From assembly GCF_000834015.1 (NCBI RefSeq), contig NZ_JXQI01000010.1:40661-104660 (forward strand): 64,000 bases of DNA, given 5' to 3'. Under the pieces are notes generated by a model, which worked only from the letters and a program-made list of their open reading frames with translations, did not search any database and was not told the DNA's origin. The first letter of the stretch is position 1; the number at the start of each line of letters is the position of its first letter. This DNA comes from Prevotella pectinovora (lineage in GTDB: Bacteria; Bacteroidota; Bacteroidia; Bacteroidales; Bacteroidaceae). The translations under genes were made by a program, and so were the position numbers. Positions 8,715 to 16,827 of this stretch are shown piece after piece.

Positions 8715-10415
8715 CTAATGCTTTTTCCCGACATTCCCGATCATTTTCAGGTCCTTCTCGCTCAGTCCTGTCTTGTCGAGTGGCATTGCCTTGTTATGGT
8801 CGTTGAGATAGCGGCGGGGGGCCGAATGCAGTTTGCCGGGACTTATATTCAGGGAGTCGGCACGGGATGGTGTGCTGATTCCTGCCAGTCCGAGCATGGA
8901 GTGGAAGAACGACGCACTGCTTGCCACCGGCTTGTGGCGGTTGGCGACGAGTGTGGCGTGAATGCCCGGGTATAACCTGTCGTAGCTCTCCGACACCCAT
9001 GCTATGAGCGGCACGTGCAGCTCGTAGTATGATGGAGTGGGTGAGGCGTGAAGGAACAGTTTGCGGTCGTCGTCGAAGATGTTCTCGCCGTGGTCGGAGG
9101 TGTATAGCATGGCAGCTACAGCCCCTGTCTTGCGCAGTGTCGCAATGATGTCGTGTAGCAGTCTGTCGGTCTGACGGATGCTGTTGTCGTATGCGTTTAC
9201 GAGTTGCTGCCTGTTCGACGCCTTGGCTTCAGAAGCGTCGTCGGGACGGAAGAAGGCTTCGCTCCGAGGATAGCGTTCGCGGTAGTTGAAGTGCGAACCG
9301 TAGCAGTGCAGCACTATCAGTTCCCGTTTCCTGTTCTTTGCCAATACCTTATTTAATATAGTCAGCATCTCCTCGTCGGGAGTGTTGGCTCCTTCCTTGC
9401 TGTGTTCCTTTATGAAAGTCCAGTCGTCGGCCTCCTCTCCGAAGAAGTCGATGAACGAGTGGTTCGGGAGTTGGTTTGAGATGAAGGTGGTGTGGAAGCC
9501 GGCCTCTTTGAATGCCTCTATTATTCCCTTCTCTCTGTATATGCGGTCGTAGTCGGTGGCAGAAGCCGCCGAGAGGAGCATAGGCACGCTTTTGTGGGTG
9601 GTGTTCGACTGCGACATCACGTTGCTGAACGCCACCAGCCCCCGTTCCCGCTGCATCAGCGGAGTGGTAGGCCTGTTGTATCCGTAGATGGAGAATTCGC
9701 AGGCACGTGCCGTTTCGCCAACCACCATCACGTATATCTCCCTGCCGTCGTATGCCGTTTCCTTTTTTGCCTTGAAGGAGAATCCCTTTGACGTTTCGGC
9801 ATAGTGGTTGGTCTGGTATGTACGTTCGCCGGCGAGATAGATGTTGTATATGACGTTGGCAGGGTAGAGGTCCAGTTCCGCCCTGTAATCATCATCGGTG
9901 ATATATGCGGCAGAGAGCGACAGCAGTCCGGCGGCAGTCAGTGCGCCGCCGATTATCCTCTGGTTGTGGATGAATGTCTTCGTGGTAGTCTTCTTTCCTC
10001 TTATCGACACCACGCCAAGGATGAGGATTGGCAGATATACTATGAATACGAAAGCCACTCCAGGCACGAGGTTGTCGAGCAGTTCCATCGCTTCGCCCGG
10101 ATTGGTGGTCACGAGATTCAGAAACATGTCAACGGCGATTATCCCCTTGCCGAAAAGGTATAGCAATACTATCTGGAATGCCGCAAAGAATATAAACAGG
10201 AACAGGCCCCAGATGGGCTTCCCCGGTTTGCGGCTGAGCGTCATCGCCATCCAGTATATGCCGGCAGGCAGCAATACGTTGGCGAGAGAAGCCGCCACAC
10301 CGAGCTGCTCCGTCACGCAGAGGGCGATGTTTGGCAGCAGGAGAGCTGCTATGGTGATAAAAAACAAGTGGTGCGGATGTGCACACCACTTGTATATGTT
10401 TGTTATTGTCTTCAT
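8715..10415 (-). CDS. eptA: Lipid A-type phosphoethanolamine transferase (sulfatase superfamily)
   Basis: A 566-residue inner-membrane enzyme of the EptA/PmrC group, which moves phosphoethanolamine from phosphatidylethanolamine to lipid A or another envelope glycan. Five hydrophobic segments occupy about residues 15-175. The periplasmic catalytic domain follows, with the metal ligand Glu in VMVVGETAR, the nucleophile Thr in SNTTHKS and the metal site TSDHGE. Modification of lipid A by such enzymes lowers binding of cationic peptides; the exact acceptor here is not evident. It begins 27 bases after the PCMD gene on the same strand and is probably co-transcribed with it. Confidence 0.88.
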   Translation of the reverse strand: MKTITNIYKWCAHPHHLFFITIAALLLPNIALCVTEQLGVAASLANVLLPAGIYWMAMTLSRKPGKPIWGLFLFIFFAAFQIVLLYLFGKGIIAVDMFLNLVTTNPGEAMELLDNLVPGVAFVFIVYLPILILGVVSIRGKKTTTKTFIHNQRIIGGALTAAGLLSLSAAYITDDDYRAELDLYPANVIYNIYLAGERTYQTNHYAETSKGFSFKAKKETAYDGREIYVMVVGETARACEFSIYGYNRPTTPLMQRERGLVAFSNVMSQSNTTHKSVPMLLSAASATDYDRIYREKGIIEAFKEAGFHTTFISNQLPNHSFIDFFGEEADDWTFIKEHSKEGANTPDEEMLTILNKVLAKNRKRELIVLHCYGSHFNYRERYPRSEAFFRPDDASEAKASNRQQLVNAYDNSIRQTDRLLHDIIATLRKTGAVAAMLYTSDHGENIFDDDRKLFLHASPTPSYYELHVPLIAWVSESYDRLYPGIHATLVANRHKPVASSASFFHSMLGLAGISTPSRADSLNISPGKLHSAPRRYLNDHNKAMPLDKTGLSEKDLKMIGNVGKKH

Positions 10416-10442
10416 TCTGTAGTTGTTGATAGTGCGTATGGT

Positions 10443-11402
10443 TTAGTATACCAGTCCCACATTGTCCACCCAGAAGGTGTTGCCCGGTGTTCCGATGTAT
10501 GCGCCGCCGTGGCTTGAGGAGAACTGCAATACGAGGTGTGTCGGTGTCTCGTCGGCGTCGGCCCATCCCGTTTCTCTCACTATCACGCTCTTTCCCTTGC
10601 TGTTGCGAGCGTAGTCGCAGGAGCGCAGTCCCATGGTGGCGGCGTTGTAGTGAGGGTTGTGTCTGATATCTCCATACATGATATTGTATGTCGCTCCGTT
10701 CACCCATCCCGTAGACTTGCCGTATTTCACCACCAGCGTGCCCACGCGCTTTGCCGTGATGTTGCCTTTCTTGTCTTCGTATCTCTTCTGCAGATAAAGC
10801 ACCGTGATGCAGTAGTCCTGTCCGGGCACTGTGGATGGGCTGCTGAATCCGGTTTCCTTTATTCTGTTTCTCGTTCCCGGCACAGAAACCTTGTAGTCGT
10901 ATCTAAGAGCTTTGGGGCGTTTGTTGAAGCGGATACCCCAGTTCATGTTCTTCGGACCGTCTTTTGTTCCGGTGATAGGTTCCTTCATGTCGCCGAGATA
11001 TATCGAACCGGCAGCCAGCACCTTTATGTTTATCATTCCGAGAGCCTTGCAGGTCTCTATGTGAGTCATCATCTTGGCGCAGTAGCCGTGGCCGGGATGC
11101 ACATCGCGGTATACCGAGTTGTTTGTCTTCGTGATGCCCATCACCTTTGCCATCACGTTGGATGTTCCCCAAGGCGAACCACCGAGGTTCTTGTATGGGT
11201 TATTGTTGTTGATGGTCATGTTGGGGCCGATGGCATATATCGTCTTTTTCTTTCCGCCGATGACGGCAGACTCCTTGATGTTTCTCACCACCCAGTTGTC
11301 CATCTTTCCATATTCCAGCAGTTCAAACTTTTGTGCTAGGACCTCAGACGATGTGGCGGCCAGAAGCAGTCCGCACAATGCTATTCTAATACCTTTTATC
11401 AT
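10443..11402 (-). CDS. Secreted PCMD-domain protein
   Basis: A protein of 319 residues with a signal peptide (MIKGIRIALCGLLLAATSSE, cleaved near LAQ). The rest resembles the PCMD domain (putative carbohydrate metabolism domain) of Bacteroidota surface proteins: a beta-rich fold with the closing segment HLVLQFSSSHGGAY then FWVDNVGLVY. The start at 11402 was preferred over the ATG eight codons earlier because the signal peptide begins there. It is the first gene of a pair with the phosphoethanolamine transferase. The ligand is unknown; exposure on the outer surface is an inference from the family. Confidence 0.72.
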   Translation of the reverse strand: MIKGIRIALCGLLLAATSSEVLAQKFELLEYGKMDNWVVRNIKESAVIGGKKKTIYAIGPNMTINNNNPYKNLGGSPWGTSNVMAKVMGITKTNNSVYRDVHPGHGYCAKMMTHIETCKALGMINIKVLAAGSIYLGDMKEPITGTKDGPKNMNWGIRFNKRPKALRYDYKVSVPGTRNRIKETGFSSPSTVPGQDYCITVLYLQKRYEDKKGNITAKRVGTLVVKYGKSTGWVNGATYNIMYGDIRHNPHYNAATMGLRSCDYARNSKGKSVIVRETGWADADETPTHLVLQFSSSHGGAYIGTPGNTFWVDNVGLVY

Positions 11403-11434
11403 GTCGTTGATTTTTATATGATACAAATATGTTG

Positions 11435-11442
11435 CAAAGTTA
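11435..11442 (-). promoter_or_regulatory. -7 element of the PCMD-eptA operon
   Basis: TAACTTTG on the minus strand lies 32 bases before the PCMD start codon. No clear TTTG sits at the expected distance upstream, so this is a partial match to the promoter consensus. Confidence 0.5.
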
Positions 11443-11634
11443 CTCCTTTCTTTCTTATGATGGTCTTTTTGTATGGTGTAAAAATGTTCAAAATGTCTTA
11501 TTTGCTCGGTTTATCCTCTTTCACGGTGGCAATTCTGTGTTTTGGGGAATAAAATACTTGTGGCATTCAGAGTCGACGCTATGACTGCCTGAGATCTAAA
11601 TCTGGAACTTGGATTATTATTTTCTGAAAAGATT

Positions 11635-11664
11635 TTGCTGTTTGAATCTATTGTTGTAGATTTG
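11635..11664 (+). promoter_or_regulatory. Promoter of the DUF3791 remnant cluster
   Basis: TTG, 19 bases, TAGATTTG fits the Bacteroidota promoter consensus and lies about 45 bases before the ATG at 11709. The remainder of 11403-11708 holds no gene that I can see. Confidence 0.65.
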
Positions 11665-11708
11665 CGGTGAGACACTTATTTGGATAATAACTAAAACGTT
11701 TGAAAGTT

Positions 11709-11925
11709 ATGGATTTGACACACAATATGATAGAATATGTGAACTGCTGTGTCGGTGCTTTTGCCAAATCGTTTTAGTTTGACATTGGCACAGTCGTACG
11801 CTTACCTGCGTAGGTTTAGAGGTATAGATTTTCTTATTGGTTGTTATGCTGCAGAGCATACACTTTCTATAGAGGATGCTGTGGAGGATATTATGTTGTT
11901 ATGCCAAAAGAATGGAGGACGGTAG
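11709..11925 (+). pseudogene. DUF3791 family gene, frameshifted by one base
   Basis: The first frame reads MDLTHNMIEYVNCCVGAFAKSF and stops at TAG (11775-11777). Moving one base forward at the TTTT run at 11772-11775 restores a continuous frame to 11925 containing SLTLAQSYAYLRRFRG, IDFLIGCYAAEHTLS and AVEDIMLLCQKNGG. Together these give a complete protein of about 70 residues of the DUF3791 type, where HTLS..D.V.D followed by C..NGG is typical. The cause is one extra T or a sequencing error. In related genomes this gene precedes a DUF3990 gene, and here a DUF3990-like end follows. Confidence 0.7.
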
Positions 11926-11996
11926 GGGTGTTGAAACCTGCAATTCAATATTTCTTTGGTACAGAAAAAGCAATAAGTTACTTAAAGAAAATTTAA
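11901..11996 (+). pseudogene. C-terminal remnant of a DUF3990-like gene
   Basis: A 31-codon frame ends in QYFFGTEKAISYLKKI, which resembles the end of DUF3990 proteins (Q..F.TE.A...L). The large N-terminal part expected of DUF3990, normally over 100 residues, is missing. The remnant overlaps the end of the DUF3791 frame, and its stop codon is followed after two bases by the next ATG. The best explanation is an internal deletion that joined the end of the DUF3791 gene to the tail of the DUF3990 gene. Confidence 0.55.
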
Positions 11997-11998
11997 TT

Positions 11999-12220
11999 AT
12001 GAGTGAAGATATTCAATTTCAGATAGAATGTCTCTCTACCGAATTGGTTGAGATGCTTATGCGAAGGTATGGATGGGATATGAAGAATGCACTTGACGAA
12101 CTGTATTCTTCAGAAACCTATAAACGATTGTGTAATCCTGCTTGTGGCTTGTTTTATGAAGGGGCTGTATATGTATTCTCGTATTTGGAAAACAAGATAG
12201 AAACAGGTGTGGTAAATTAG
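11999..12220 (+). CDS. Small protein of the DUF3791/DUF3990 module
   Basis: A 73-residue acidic protein starting with MSEDIQFQIE. The pattern ELVEMLM..YGW....ALDELY.SETY..L.NP..GL.YE.AVYVF.YLE matches a small family often encoded as the third gene behind DUF3791 and DUF3990 genes. The ATG at 11999 was chosen because it lies two bases after the stop of the DUF3990-like remnant; a longer upstream frame from 11876 lies over other genes and looks random. No membrane segment or signal is seen. Its function is unknown. A toxin-antitoxin role has been suspected for such clusters, but this is inference. Confidence 0.6.
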   Translation: MSEDIQFQIECLSTELVEMLMRRYGWDMKNALDELYSSETYKRLCNPACGLFYEGAVYVFSYLENKIETGVVN

Positions 12221-12285
12221 AATTGTCTGTCATTTTTTATCCTGTAACGAATTGTCTGATGACTGGGATTCAGACGGGAGGAATA

Positions 12286-12414
12286 TGGATATTACATCAT
12301 GAACTTTTGGGACAGTCGTCAGGCATCTTTTCTGCCCATCAGGGGCAAGCACCGTGCCCATGTTGAGTAAGCAGCTTACTCCGGTTGGGCAAGCAGCGTG
12401 CCCATTTTTCTTCC
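12286..12414. repeat. Dispersed repeat R1, copy a
   Basis: An intergenic repeat with a leader (ATGAACTTTTGGGACAGTCG) followed by three hairpin units. Two units are of the type GGGCAAGC...GTGCCC; the middle one reads GAGTAAGCAGCTTACTC. The middle unit has changed on both arms so the stem still pairs. Other copies are at 22330-22450 and, inverted, at 37199-37314. It occupies most of the gap 12221-12558, where I see no gene. Confidence 0.75.
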
Positions 12415-12558
12415 AAATGCAGTCATCAGGACGTCTATGTAATATCCTGCAACAGCTTGCCGTCTTTTGCATTTTATAAGGCGTCCTCCTTGTTTACTCG
12501 TATCCCGTCAACTTGTCTACTTTCAATTAAACCCTAATGACCGTTTGGGGTTAATGAC

Positions 12559-12629
12559 AAAGAGTGTGTCGCAATGATACAGGCAGGCTTGTAGTCCCAC
12601 CTTATTATATATCATTACGACACACTCTT
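12559..12629 (-). terminator. Terminator of the carboxynorspermidine synthase gene
   Basis: AAGAGTGTGTCG pairs with CGACACACTCTT, and the stem continues with one mismatch through AATGATA/TATCATT. The loop is about 30 bases. It lies about 40 bases past the stop on the minus strand. No long T-run follows, so it may instead mark a processing site or a Rho-assisted end. Confidence 0.6.
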
Positions 12630-12670
12630 CGTTTATATCGTCTGTCTTGTCCGGCAGACCGTTTGGTGTA

Positions 12671-13897
12671 TTACAGCTCCAGGTCGCCGTTGAAAATCTC
12701 GTGCCAAGGCAGACCCTGCTTGTTCAGCTGCTCCATGAATGGATCTGGGTCGAACTCCTCCACGTTCCATACACCCGGACGGCGCCACAGTCCCTTGAAG
12801 AACATCATCGCACCGATCATTGCCGGCACACCGGTGGTATAGCTCACTCCCTGCATTCCGGTCTCCTGGTATGCAGCCTGGTGGCTGCAGTTGTTGTATA
12901 CATAGTATGTCAGCTCCTTGCCGTCCTTCAGTCCGCGGATGCGGCATCCGATGCTTGTCTCTCCGTCGTAGTTCTCGCCCAGGTCCTGTGGGTTAGGCAA
13001 TACTGCCTTGAGGAACTGTAGCGGAACAATCTTCACCTTCACCTTCTTGTCAGGGTTGTCGGCCAACGGAGCCTCGTATTCAATCTCGTCGATGCGCGAC
13101 ATGCCAAGGTTCTGTATGCAGTCGAGATAAGTCAGATACTGCTGTCCGAATGTCATCCAGAAACGTGCGCGCTTGATGGTAGGATAGTTCTTCACGAGGC
13201 TCTCAATCTCCTCGTGGTGGAGCAGATAGCTCTCCTTCGGTCCCACGTTAGGATAAGTGAGCGGCTGGTGTATTTCGAGCGGAGCAGTCTCCACCCATTT
13301 TCCGTCCTCCCAGTAGAGACCCTTCTGGGTGATCTCACGGATGTTGATTTCAGGGTTGAAGTTTGTGGCGAATGCCTTGTGGTGGTTTCCGGCGTTGCAG
13401 TCCACGATGTCGAGATACTGTATCTCATCGAAATAGTGCTTTGCAGCGTATGCCGTGAATATGCTTGTCACACCGGGGTCGAATCCGCATCCCAGGATTG
13501 CCGTCAGTCCGGCATCCTCGAAACGCTTTTTGTATGCCCACTGCCAGCTGTATTCGAAGTGAGCCTCGTCTTTCGGTTCATAGTTGGCAGTGTCGAGATA
13601 GCTCACTCCGCAAGCCAGACAAGCCTCCATGATGGTGAGGTCCTGATATGGCAGGGCGAGGTTTACGCAGAGCTCCGGCTTGTAGTCGTTCATGAGAGCC
13701 TTGAGCTGCTCCACGTCGTCGGCGTCAACCTGAGCGGTCTTGATGTCAGGATTTCCGATATACTCCTTGATTTTGTCGCATTTAGACTTTGTGCGACTTG
13801 CAATCATGATGTCGGTGAAGACATCAGCGTTCTGTGCAATCTTTACGGCAGCCACGGTGGCTACACCGCCGGCGCCAATGATAAGTACTTTTCCCAT
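12671..13897 (-). CDS. Carboxynorspermidine synthase / saccharopine dehydrogenase family
   Basis: A 408-residue NAD(P)-dependent enzyme of the saccharopine dehydrogenase family, close to carboxynorspermidine (carboxyspermidine) dehydrogenase, which joins aspartate semialdehyde to a diamine in the alternative polyamine pathway used by Bacteroidota. The Rossmann motif GAGGVATVAA opens the protein. CGFDPGVTS near residue 153 and YVYNNCSHQAAY near 350 are family segments. It starts 13 bases after the DUF6621 gene, so both are read from the promoter at 14513-14542. The carboxynorspermidine decarboxylase is not in this window. Confidence 0.85.
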   Translation of the reverse strand: MGKVLIIGAGGVATVAAVKIAQNADVFTDIMIASRTKSKCDKIKEYIGNPDIKTAQVDADDVEQLKALMNDYKPELCVNLALPYQDLTIMEACLACGVSYLDTANYEPKDEAHFEYSWQWAYKKRFEDAGLTAILGCGFDPGVTSIFTAYAAKHYFDEIQYLDIVDCNAGNHHKAFATNFNPEINIREITQKGLYWEDGKWVETAPLEIHQPLTYPNVGPKESYLLHHEEIESLVKNYPTIKRARFWMTFGQQYLTYLDCIQNLGMSRIDEIEYEAPLADNPDKKVKVKIVPLQFLKAVLPNPQDLGENYDGETSIGCRIRGLKDGKELTYYVYNNCSHQAAYQETGMQGVSYTTGVPAMIGAMMFFKGLWRRPGVWNVEEFDPDPFMEQLNKQGLPWHEIFNGDLEL

Positions 13898-13910
13898 ATC
13901 TATGTTTTTT

Positions 13911-14507
13911 TTATTTTATTTCTTCTCCTTTAATTCCCAATGCACTCATGAGCGAATATCCCAGAATCTCCTGTCTGAAGTTTCCTCCCTCCATGGGCTG
14001 CATGGCAAAGAGTGTGATGCGCTTGCCTTCGTCGTCGATGCGTCTGAGGGCGTGGCGCACTTTGGCGTATGCTTCCTCGTCGTCGGGAACCACCATCACC
14101 CGCTTCACTTCCTTCTGCGAACTTGCTATCATGGCGGCTTCGGCGATGAAGTCGGCTTTGCTCACCAGTTCTTCCACGGGGTATGCGCTCATCGAGAACT
14201 CTCCGAGATGGTCGTTGAATGCCATTCCGTTTATTTCCGTCTTTATGCCAGAAGGCGTGAAGTTGTCGAGACGCTCCGTTTTCTTGTCGTGGATCAACAC
14301 CACCTGCACCTCGTTCTTCCCCTCTCTCACTCCTCCGTCGAGAGCCACGCAGTCTATCCATCTTGCCAGGTCGGCTTTCGGGATTCTTCTCATCAGCATA
14401 CGCTCAAAGTTCACGGTGAGGTCAAACGCCACCTTGTCGATGAAGTCGGCGTCGGCGATTATTACGTTCTCGCTCCATTTCGCTGGATTGTCAAAAACAT
14501 TGTTCAT
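13911..14507 (-). CDS. DUF6621 family protein
   Basis: A 198-residue soluble protein of the DUF6621 family of Bacteroidales. Family-like stretches are IIADADFIDKVAFDL, FERMLMRRI, VREGKNEVQVVLIH, GMAFNDHLGEFSMSAYP and the closing ILGYSLMSALGIKGEE. The start at 14507 was chosen because homologous sequence begins there and a promoter ends only five bases upstream; the open frame reaching to 14681 contains that promoter and looks non-coding. The transcript may therefore have almost no leader. It is the first gene of an operon with the carboxynorspermidine synthase. Function unknown. Confidence 0.75.
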   Translation of the reverse strand: MNNVFDNPAKWSENVIIADADFIDKVAFDLTVNFERMLMRRIPKADLARWIDCVALDGGVREGKNEVQVVLIHDKKTERLDNFTPSGIKTEINGMAFNDHLGEFSMSAYPVEELVSKADFIAEAAMIASSQKEVKRVMVVPDDEEAYAKVRHALRRIDDEGKRITLFAMQPMEGGNFRQEILGYSLMSALGIKGEEIK

Positions 14508-14512
14508 GGTTG

Positions 14513-14542
14513 CAAAGTTAGCGTAAATCGCTTTCAGAACAA
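14513..14542 (-). promoter_or_regulatory. Promoter lying directly against the DUF6621 start codon
   Basis: Minus-strand reading gives TTG, 19 bases, TAACTTTG, then only five bases (CAACC) before ATG. Transcription would begin at or within a base or two of the start codon, predicting a leaderless or near-leaderless mRNA. Confidence 0.7.
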
Positions 14543-14731
14543 AATTTGCAAAGGTAAGATTTGCAATTTTCTTACTTATTTCATCCCCCAAACGGTCAAT
14601 TGGGCCTTTGGGGATTGTCTGCTCTCTGATAGCTTGGGCATAAAAGGCTGTTTGCAATACGTTTAAGTCCCATCCTTGCATTCCCGGAAGAATGTATAGG
14701 ATGGGGCTGGTCGTATCAGTTTGTTGCAGTC

Positions 14732-15541
14732 TTATTTAGGCAGGTTGAATGCCTTGCTCATCTCTGCCATCTGTTCCTGGCTCATGCCTTCGGGCTCGAA
14801 GCCCATGCATTTGGAACTGATGTATATCTTTGCACTCTTTGAGAGCACGTCGATCTGGTCGAAAGCGTCCATCACGTCGAGTCCCTTTGCAAACACGCCA
14901 TGCTTCTCCCACAACACCACGTCGTAGTCTTCGAGTTCTCGCAGCGTGGCGTCGGCGAGGGTGTTAGAACCAGGCAGTTCGTAGGGCACCACTCCCAGTC
15001 CCAGCGGACAGAATGCCTTCGTCTCCGGAATCATGCTCCAGAGGATGTTGGTGAGCACGTCCTTTGCCAGGAACTTGCGGTTGTGGCTCATTGCCACCAG
15101 TTCGATAGGATGTGTGTGAACCGTTGCCTTGTATGGTGAACCGGTCTCTATGAGATGTGCATGCACGGTGAGATGCGATGGCAGTTCGCTAGTAGGCATC
15201 ACTTCGTTGTCGGCGATTATCACGTAGCTTGCGCAGTCGTCAAGAATGCGTATTATGCTTCCGTTTTCCATTGGGCGTCTTGCCAGGTCGCGCATTCTCT
15301 TTCCCGTTCCCTTGCAGTAGAAGTAGCATCCCTTGAGAGCCGGCAGCGTAACTCCGATTTGTTTCACGTCGCTGATGGCAGGCATTGCCTTCATCTCCTC
15401 GTCGGCATATTCCGTCACGTTCACAGTAATGTTTCCGCCGTTGCGTTCTGCCCATCCGTTCTGCCACAGATATCCAGCCACTTCGGCAATCTTCTCCACC
15501 TCGCTGCTGAGTGCGGGGCGTCCTTCCAATATACTCTTCAT
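14732..15541 (-). CDS. rhaD: Rhamnulose-1-phosphate aldolase
   Basis: A 269-residue class II aldolase that splits L-rhamnulose 1-phosphate into dihydroxyacetone phosphate and L-lactaldehyde. Zinc ligands are visible in VHTHP (about residue 141) and in LWEKHG (about 211); the early segment NGGNITVNV is the family's phosphate-binding region. Length is close to E. coli RhaD (274). The kinase, isomerase and permease of the rhamnose pathway are not adjacent, so it is either solitary or regulated apart from them. Two promoter-like R3 repeat units lie directly upstream. Rhamnose is a component of pectin, which fits the pectinases at 34-39 kb. Confidence 0.92.
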   Translation of the reverse strand: MKSILEGRPALSSEVEKIAEVAGYLWQNGWAERNGGNITVNVTEYADEEMKAMPAISDVKQIGVTLPALKGCYFYCKGTGKRMRDLARRPMENGSIIRILDDCASYVIIADNEVMPTSELPSHLTVHAHLIETGSPYKATVHTHPIELVAMSHNRKFLAKDVLTNILWSMIPETKAFCPLGLGVVPYELPGSNTLADATLRELEDYDVVLWEKHGVFAKGLDVMDAFDQIDVLSKSAKIYISSKCMGFEPEGMSQEQMAEMSKAFNLPK

Positions 15542-15582
15542 GATGTTTTGTATGTGTAATGTTCTATGATTATGTTTTTATT

Positions 15583-15692
15583 CAGGTGTAGTTTTTTATC
15601 TTATGCAAAGATAATGCAAACCGAATGCAGAATATCAAGCTTGCTTGGATATTATGCTGAGGTGCAGCTTATCTTATGCAAAGATAATGCAT
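15583..15692. repeat. Repeat R3, two units upstream of rhaD
   Basis: Two units 76 bases apart carry AGGTG(C/T)AG, then TTATCTTATGCAAAGATAA and, after the first unit, GCAAACCGAATGCA. Each contains a palindrome (TTATCTT facing AAGATAA), and on the minus strand each offers TATCTTTG (at 15606-15613 and 15679-15686), a match to the Bacteroidota -7 element. They point toward rhaD, whose start lies 65 bases from the nearer one. The rest of 15693-15893 holds only the promoter of the next gene. Confidence 0.75.
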
Positions 15693-15826
15693 CTTATTCT
15701 CCCGCCGGTTGTAAGAATTGATTTTTATACTTTTATTTTTGCGATGAGAGGGTGTGGCGTGATTCCTGAATCATTTTCTGTTTATGGATTCTCGCTGCGT
15801 TTGCAAGGTTGCAAATGCCCAAATGA

Positions 15827-15857
15827 TTTGTATGGTGATTGTAATGTTGTAAATTTG
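15827..15857 (+). promoter_or_regulatory. Promoter of the 15.9-18.4 kb gene group
   Basis: TTTG, 19 bases, TAAATTTG is a full match to the consensus and lies about 36 bases before the ATG at 15894. Confidence 0.75.
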
Positions 15858-15893
15858 CCGGCATAATAGACTATTAAATAAAAGCATACCGAA

Positions 15894-16787
15894 ATGGAAT
15901 ACATATTGAAGACCAAACATTCAGAAATTCTGGACCTTTTGAAAAAGTTCCAGGATAGGAAAAGCGGAAAGATAGTTGAATCGAGAAAAATATTGAGAGA
16001 CAGCTTCTATTTCTTGCGCCGGAAAGACAAGAGACTGGTGCTCAGGGCATTTCTGAACGGGAGCAAGACTGATATGGACTTCGCATCTTTGAAAATGCAA
16101 TACCGGTGGTTTCCGGAACTTATGCCACTCCTCAAAGAAAGATGGCTGTCTGTGCAGACAAAAGAAGTGGCCCTCTTCATCATACATAATACAAGCAAGG
16201 ATTATGTCCTGTCGCAGAAGCTTTTGCTCATCAAGACATTGGGCTATTATCAATATCTTGCCGAAACAGCCCCTTGGGGCGAGGATGAGGTCGTTTCTCC
16301 TTCTCTCAACCTTCCAGATTACGCACTTTCAAGAGCCGAATACTGTAGGGTATGTTTCCTTTATGGAATACCGATAGACAAGAATGTAATTCTCAAGTCC
16401 TTGTTTCTGAACATAATTGAATTTCTTGGCTATGACGACAGTCCGGATTGGGGACGTTCCTATAGACAGCCACGTGATATAGCAAGGGGAGTACCGGATT
16501 GGAGAAAGGAATTCAGTCCTGTTTTATACCTTGATTTTTTGTTGAATCAGGCAAATGTGGGATTGATAATCCAGACGATGAGGGATTTTAACATGAAAAA
16601 GGAAATGGAATTCTTTTGGGAGTGGAAAGAAAAAATGATCGACTCGTTTCAATGCTACTCCTCATTTGATGACGTTGAAGATTTCTGCAAATACATTGTA
16701 ACCAAAGTGAGGGAGAACTTCCCACCTCAATATTCTTATATGCTTCCGAAACGGGAGAAAGAAGAACCCGTTATAAGTGAACTATAA
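15894..16787 (+). CDS. Hypothetical protein
   Basis: A 297-residue soluble protein, rich in Lys, Phe, Leu and Tyr, with no signal peptide or membrane segment. I do not recognise a family. The sequence looks mostly helical, with aromatic-rich segments such as FYFLRR and MQYRWFPELMPLL. It has a good promoter upstream and is followed 40 bases later by a small membrane protein, so it may head a group of four genes (15894-18393). Its base composition is lower in GC than dnaG or sprA, which suggests a lineage-specific gene. Confidence 0.65.
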   Translation: MEYILKTKHSEILDLLKKFQDRKSGKIVESRKILRDSFYFLRRKDKRLVLRAFLNGSKTDMDFASLKMQYRWFPELMPLLKERWLSVQTKEVALFIIHNTSKDYVLSQKLLLIKTLGYYQYLAETAPWGEDEVVSPSLNLPDYALSRAEYCRVCFLYGIPIDKNVILKSLFLNIIEFLGYDDSPDWGRSYRQPRDIARGVPDWRKEFSPVLYLDFLLNQANVGLIIQTMRDFNMKKEMEFFWEWKEKMIDSFQCYSSFDDVEDFCKYIVTKVRENFPPQYSYMLPKREKEEPVISEL

Positions 16788-16827
16788 TGATAGAGTATTT
16801 ATTAAGAACAGACAAATTGAATAGGGT

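Noticed and set aside
13911..14681. Longer DUF6621 frame starting at 14681
   Set aside because: The extra 58 codons contain the promoter at 14513-14542 and lack family sequence; the start at 14507 fits better.
15583..15692. Riboswitch upstream of rhaD
   Set aside because: The palindromes match promoter-like repeat R3 found elsewhere; no known riboswitch consensus is visible.
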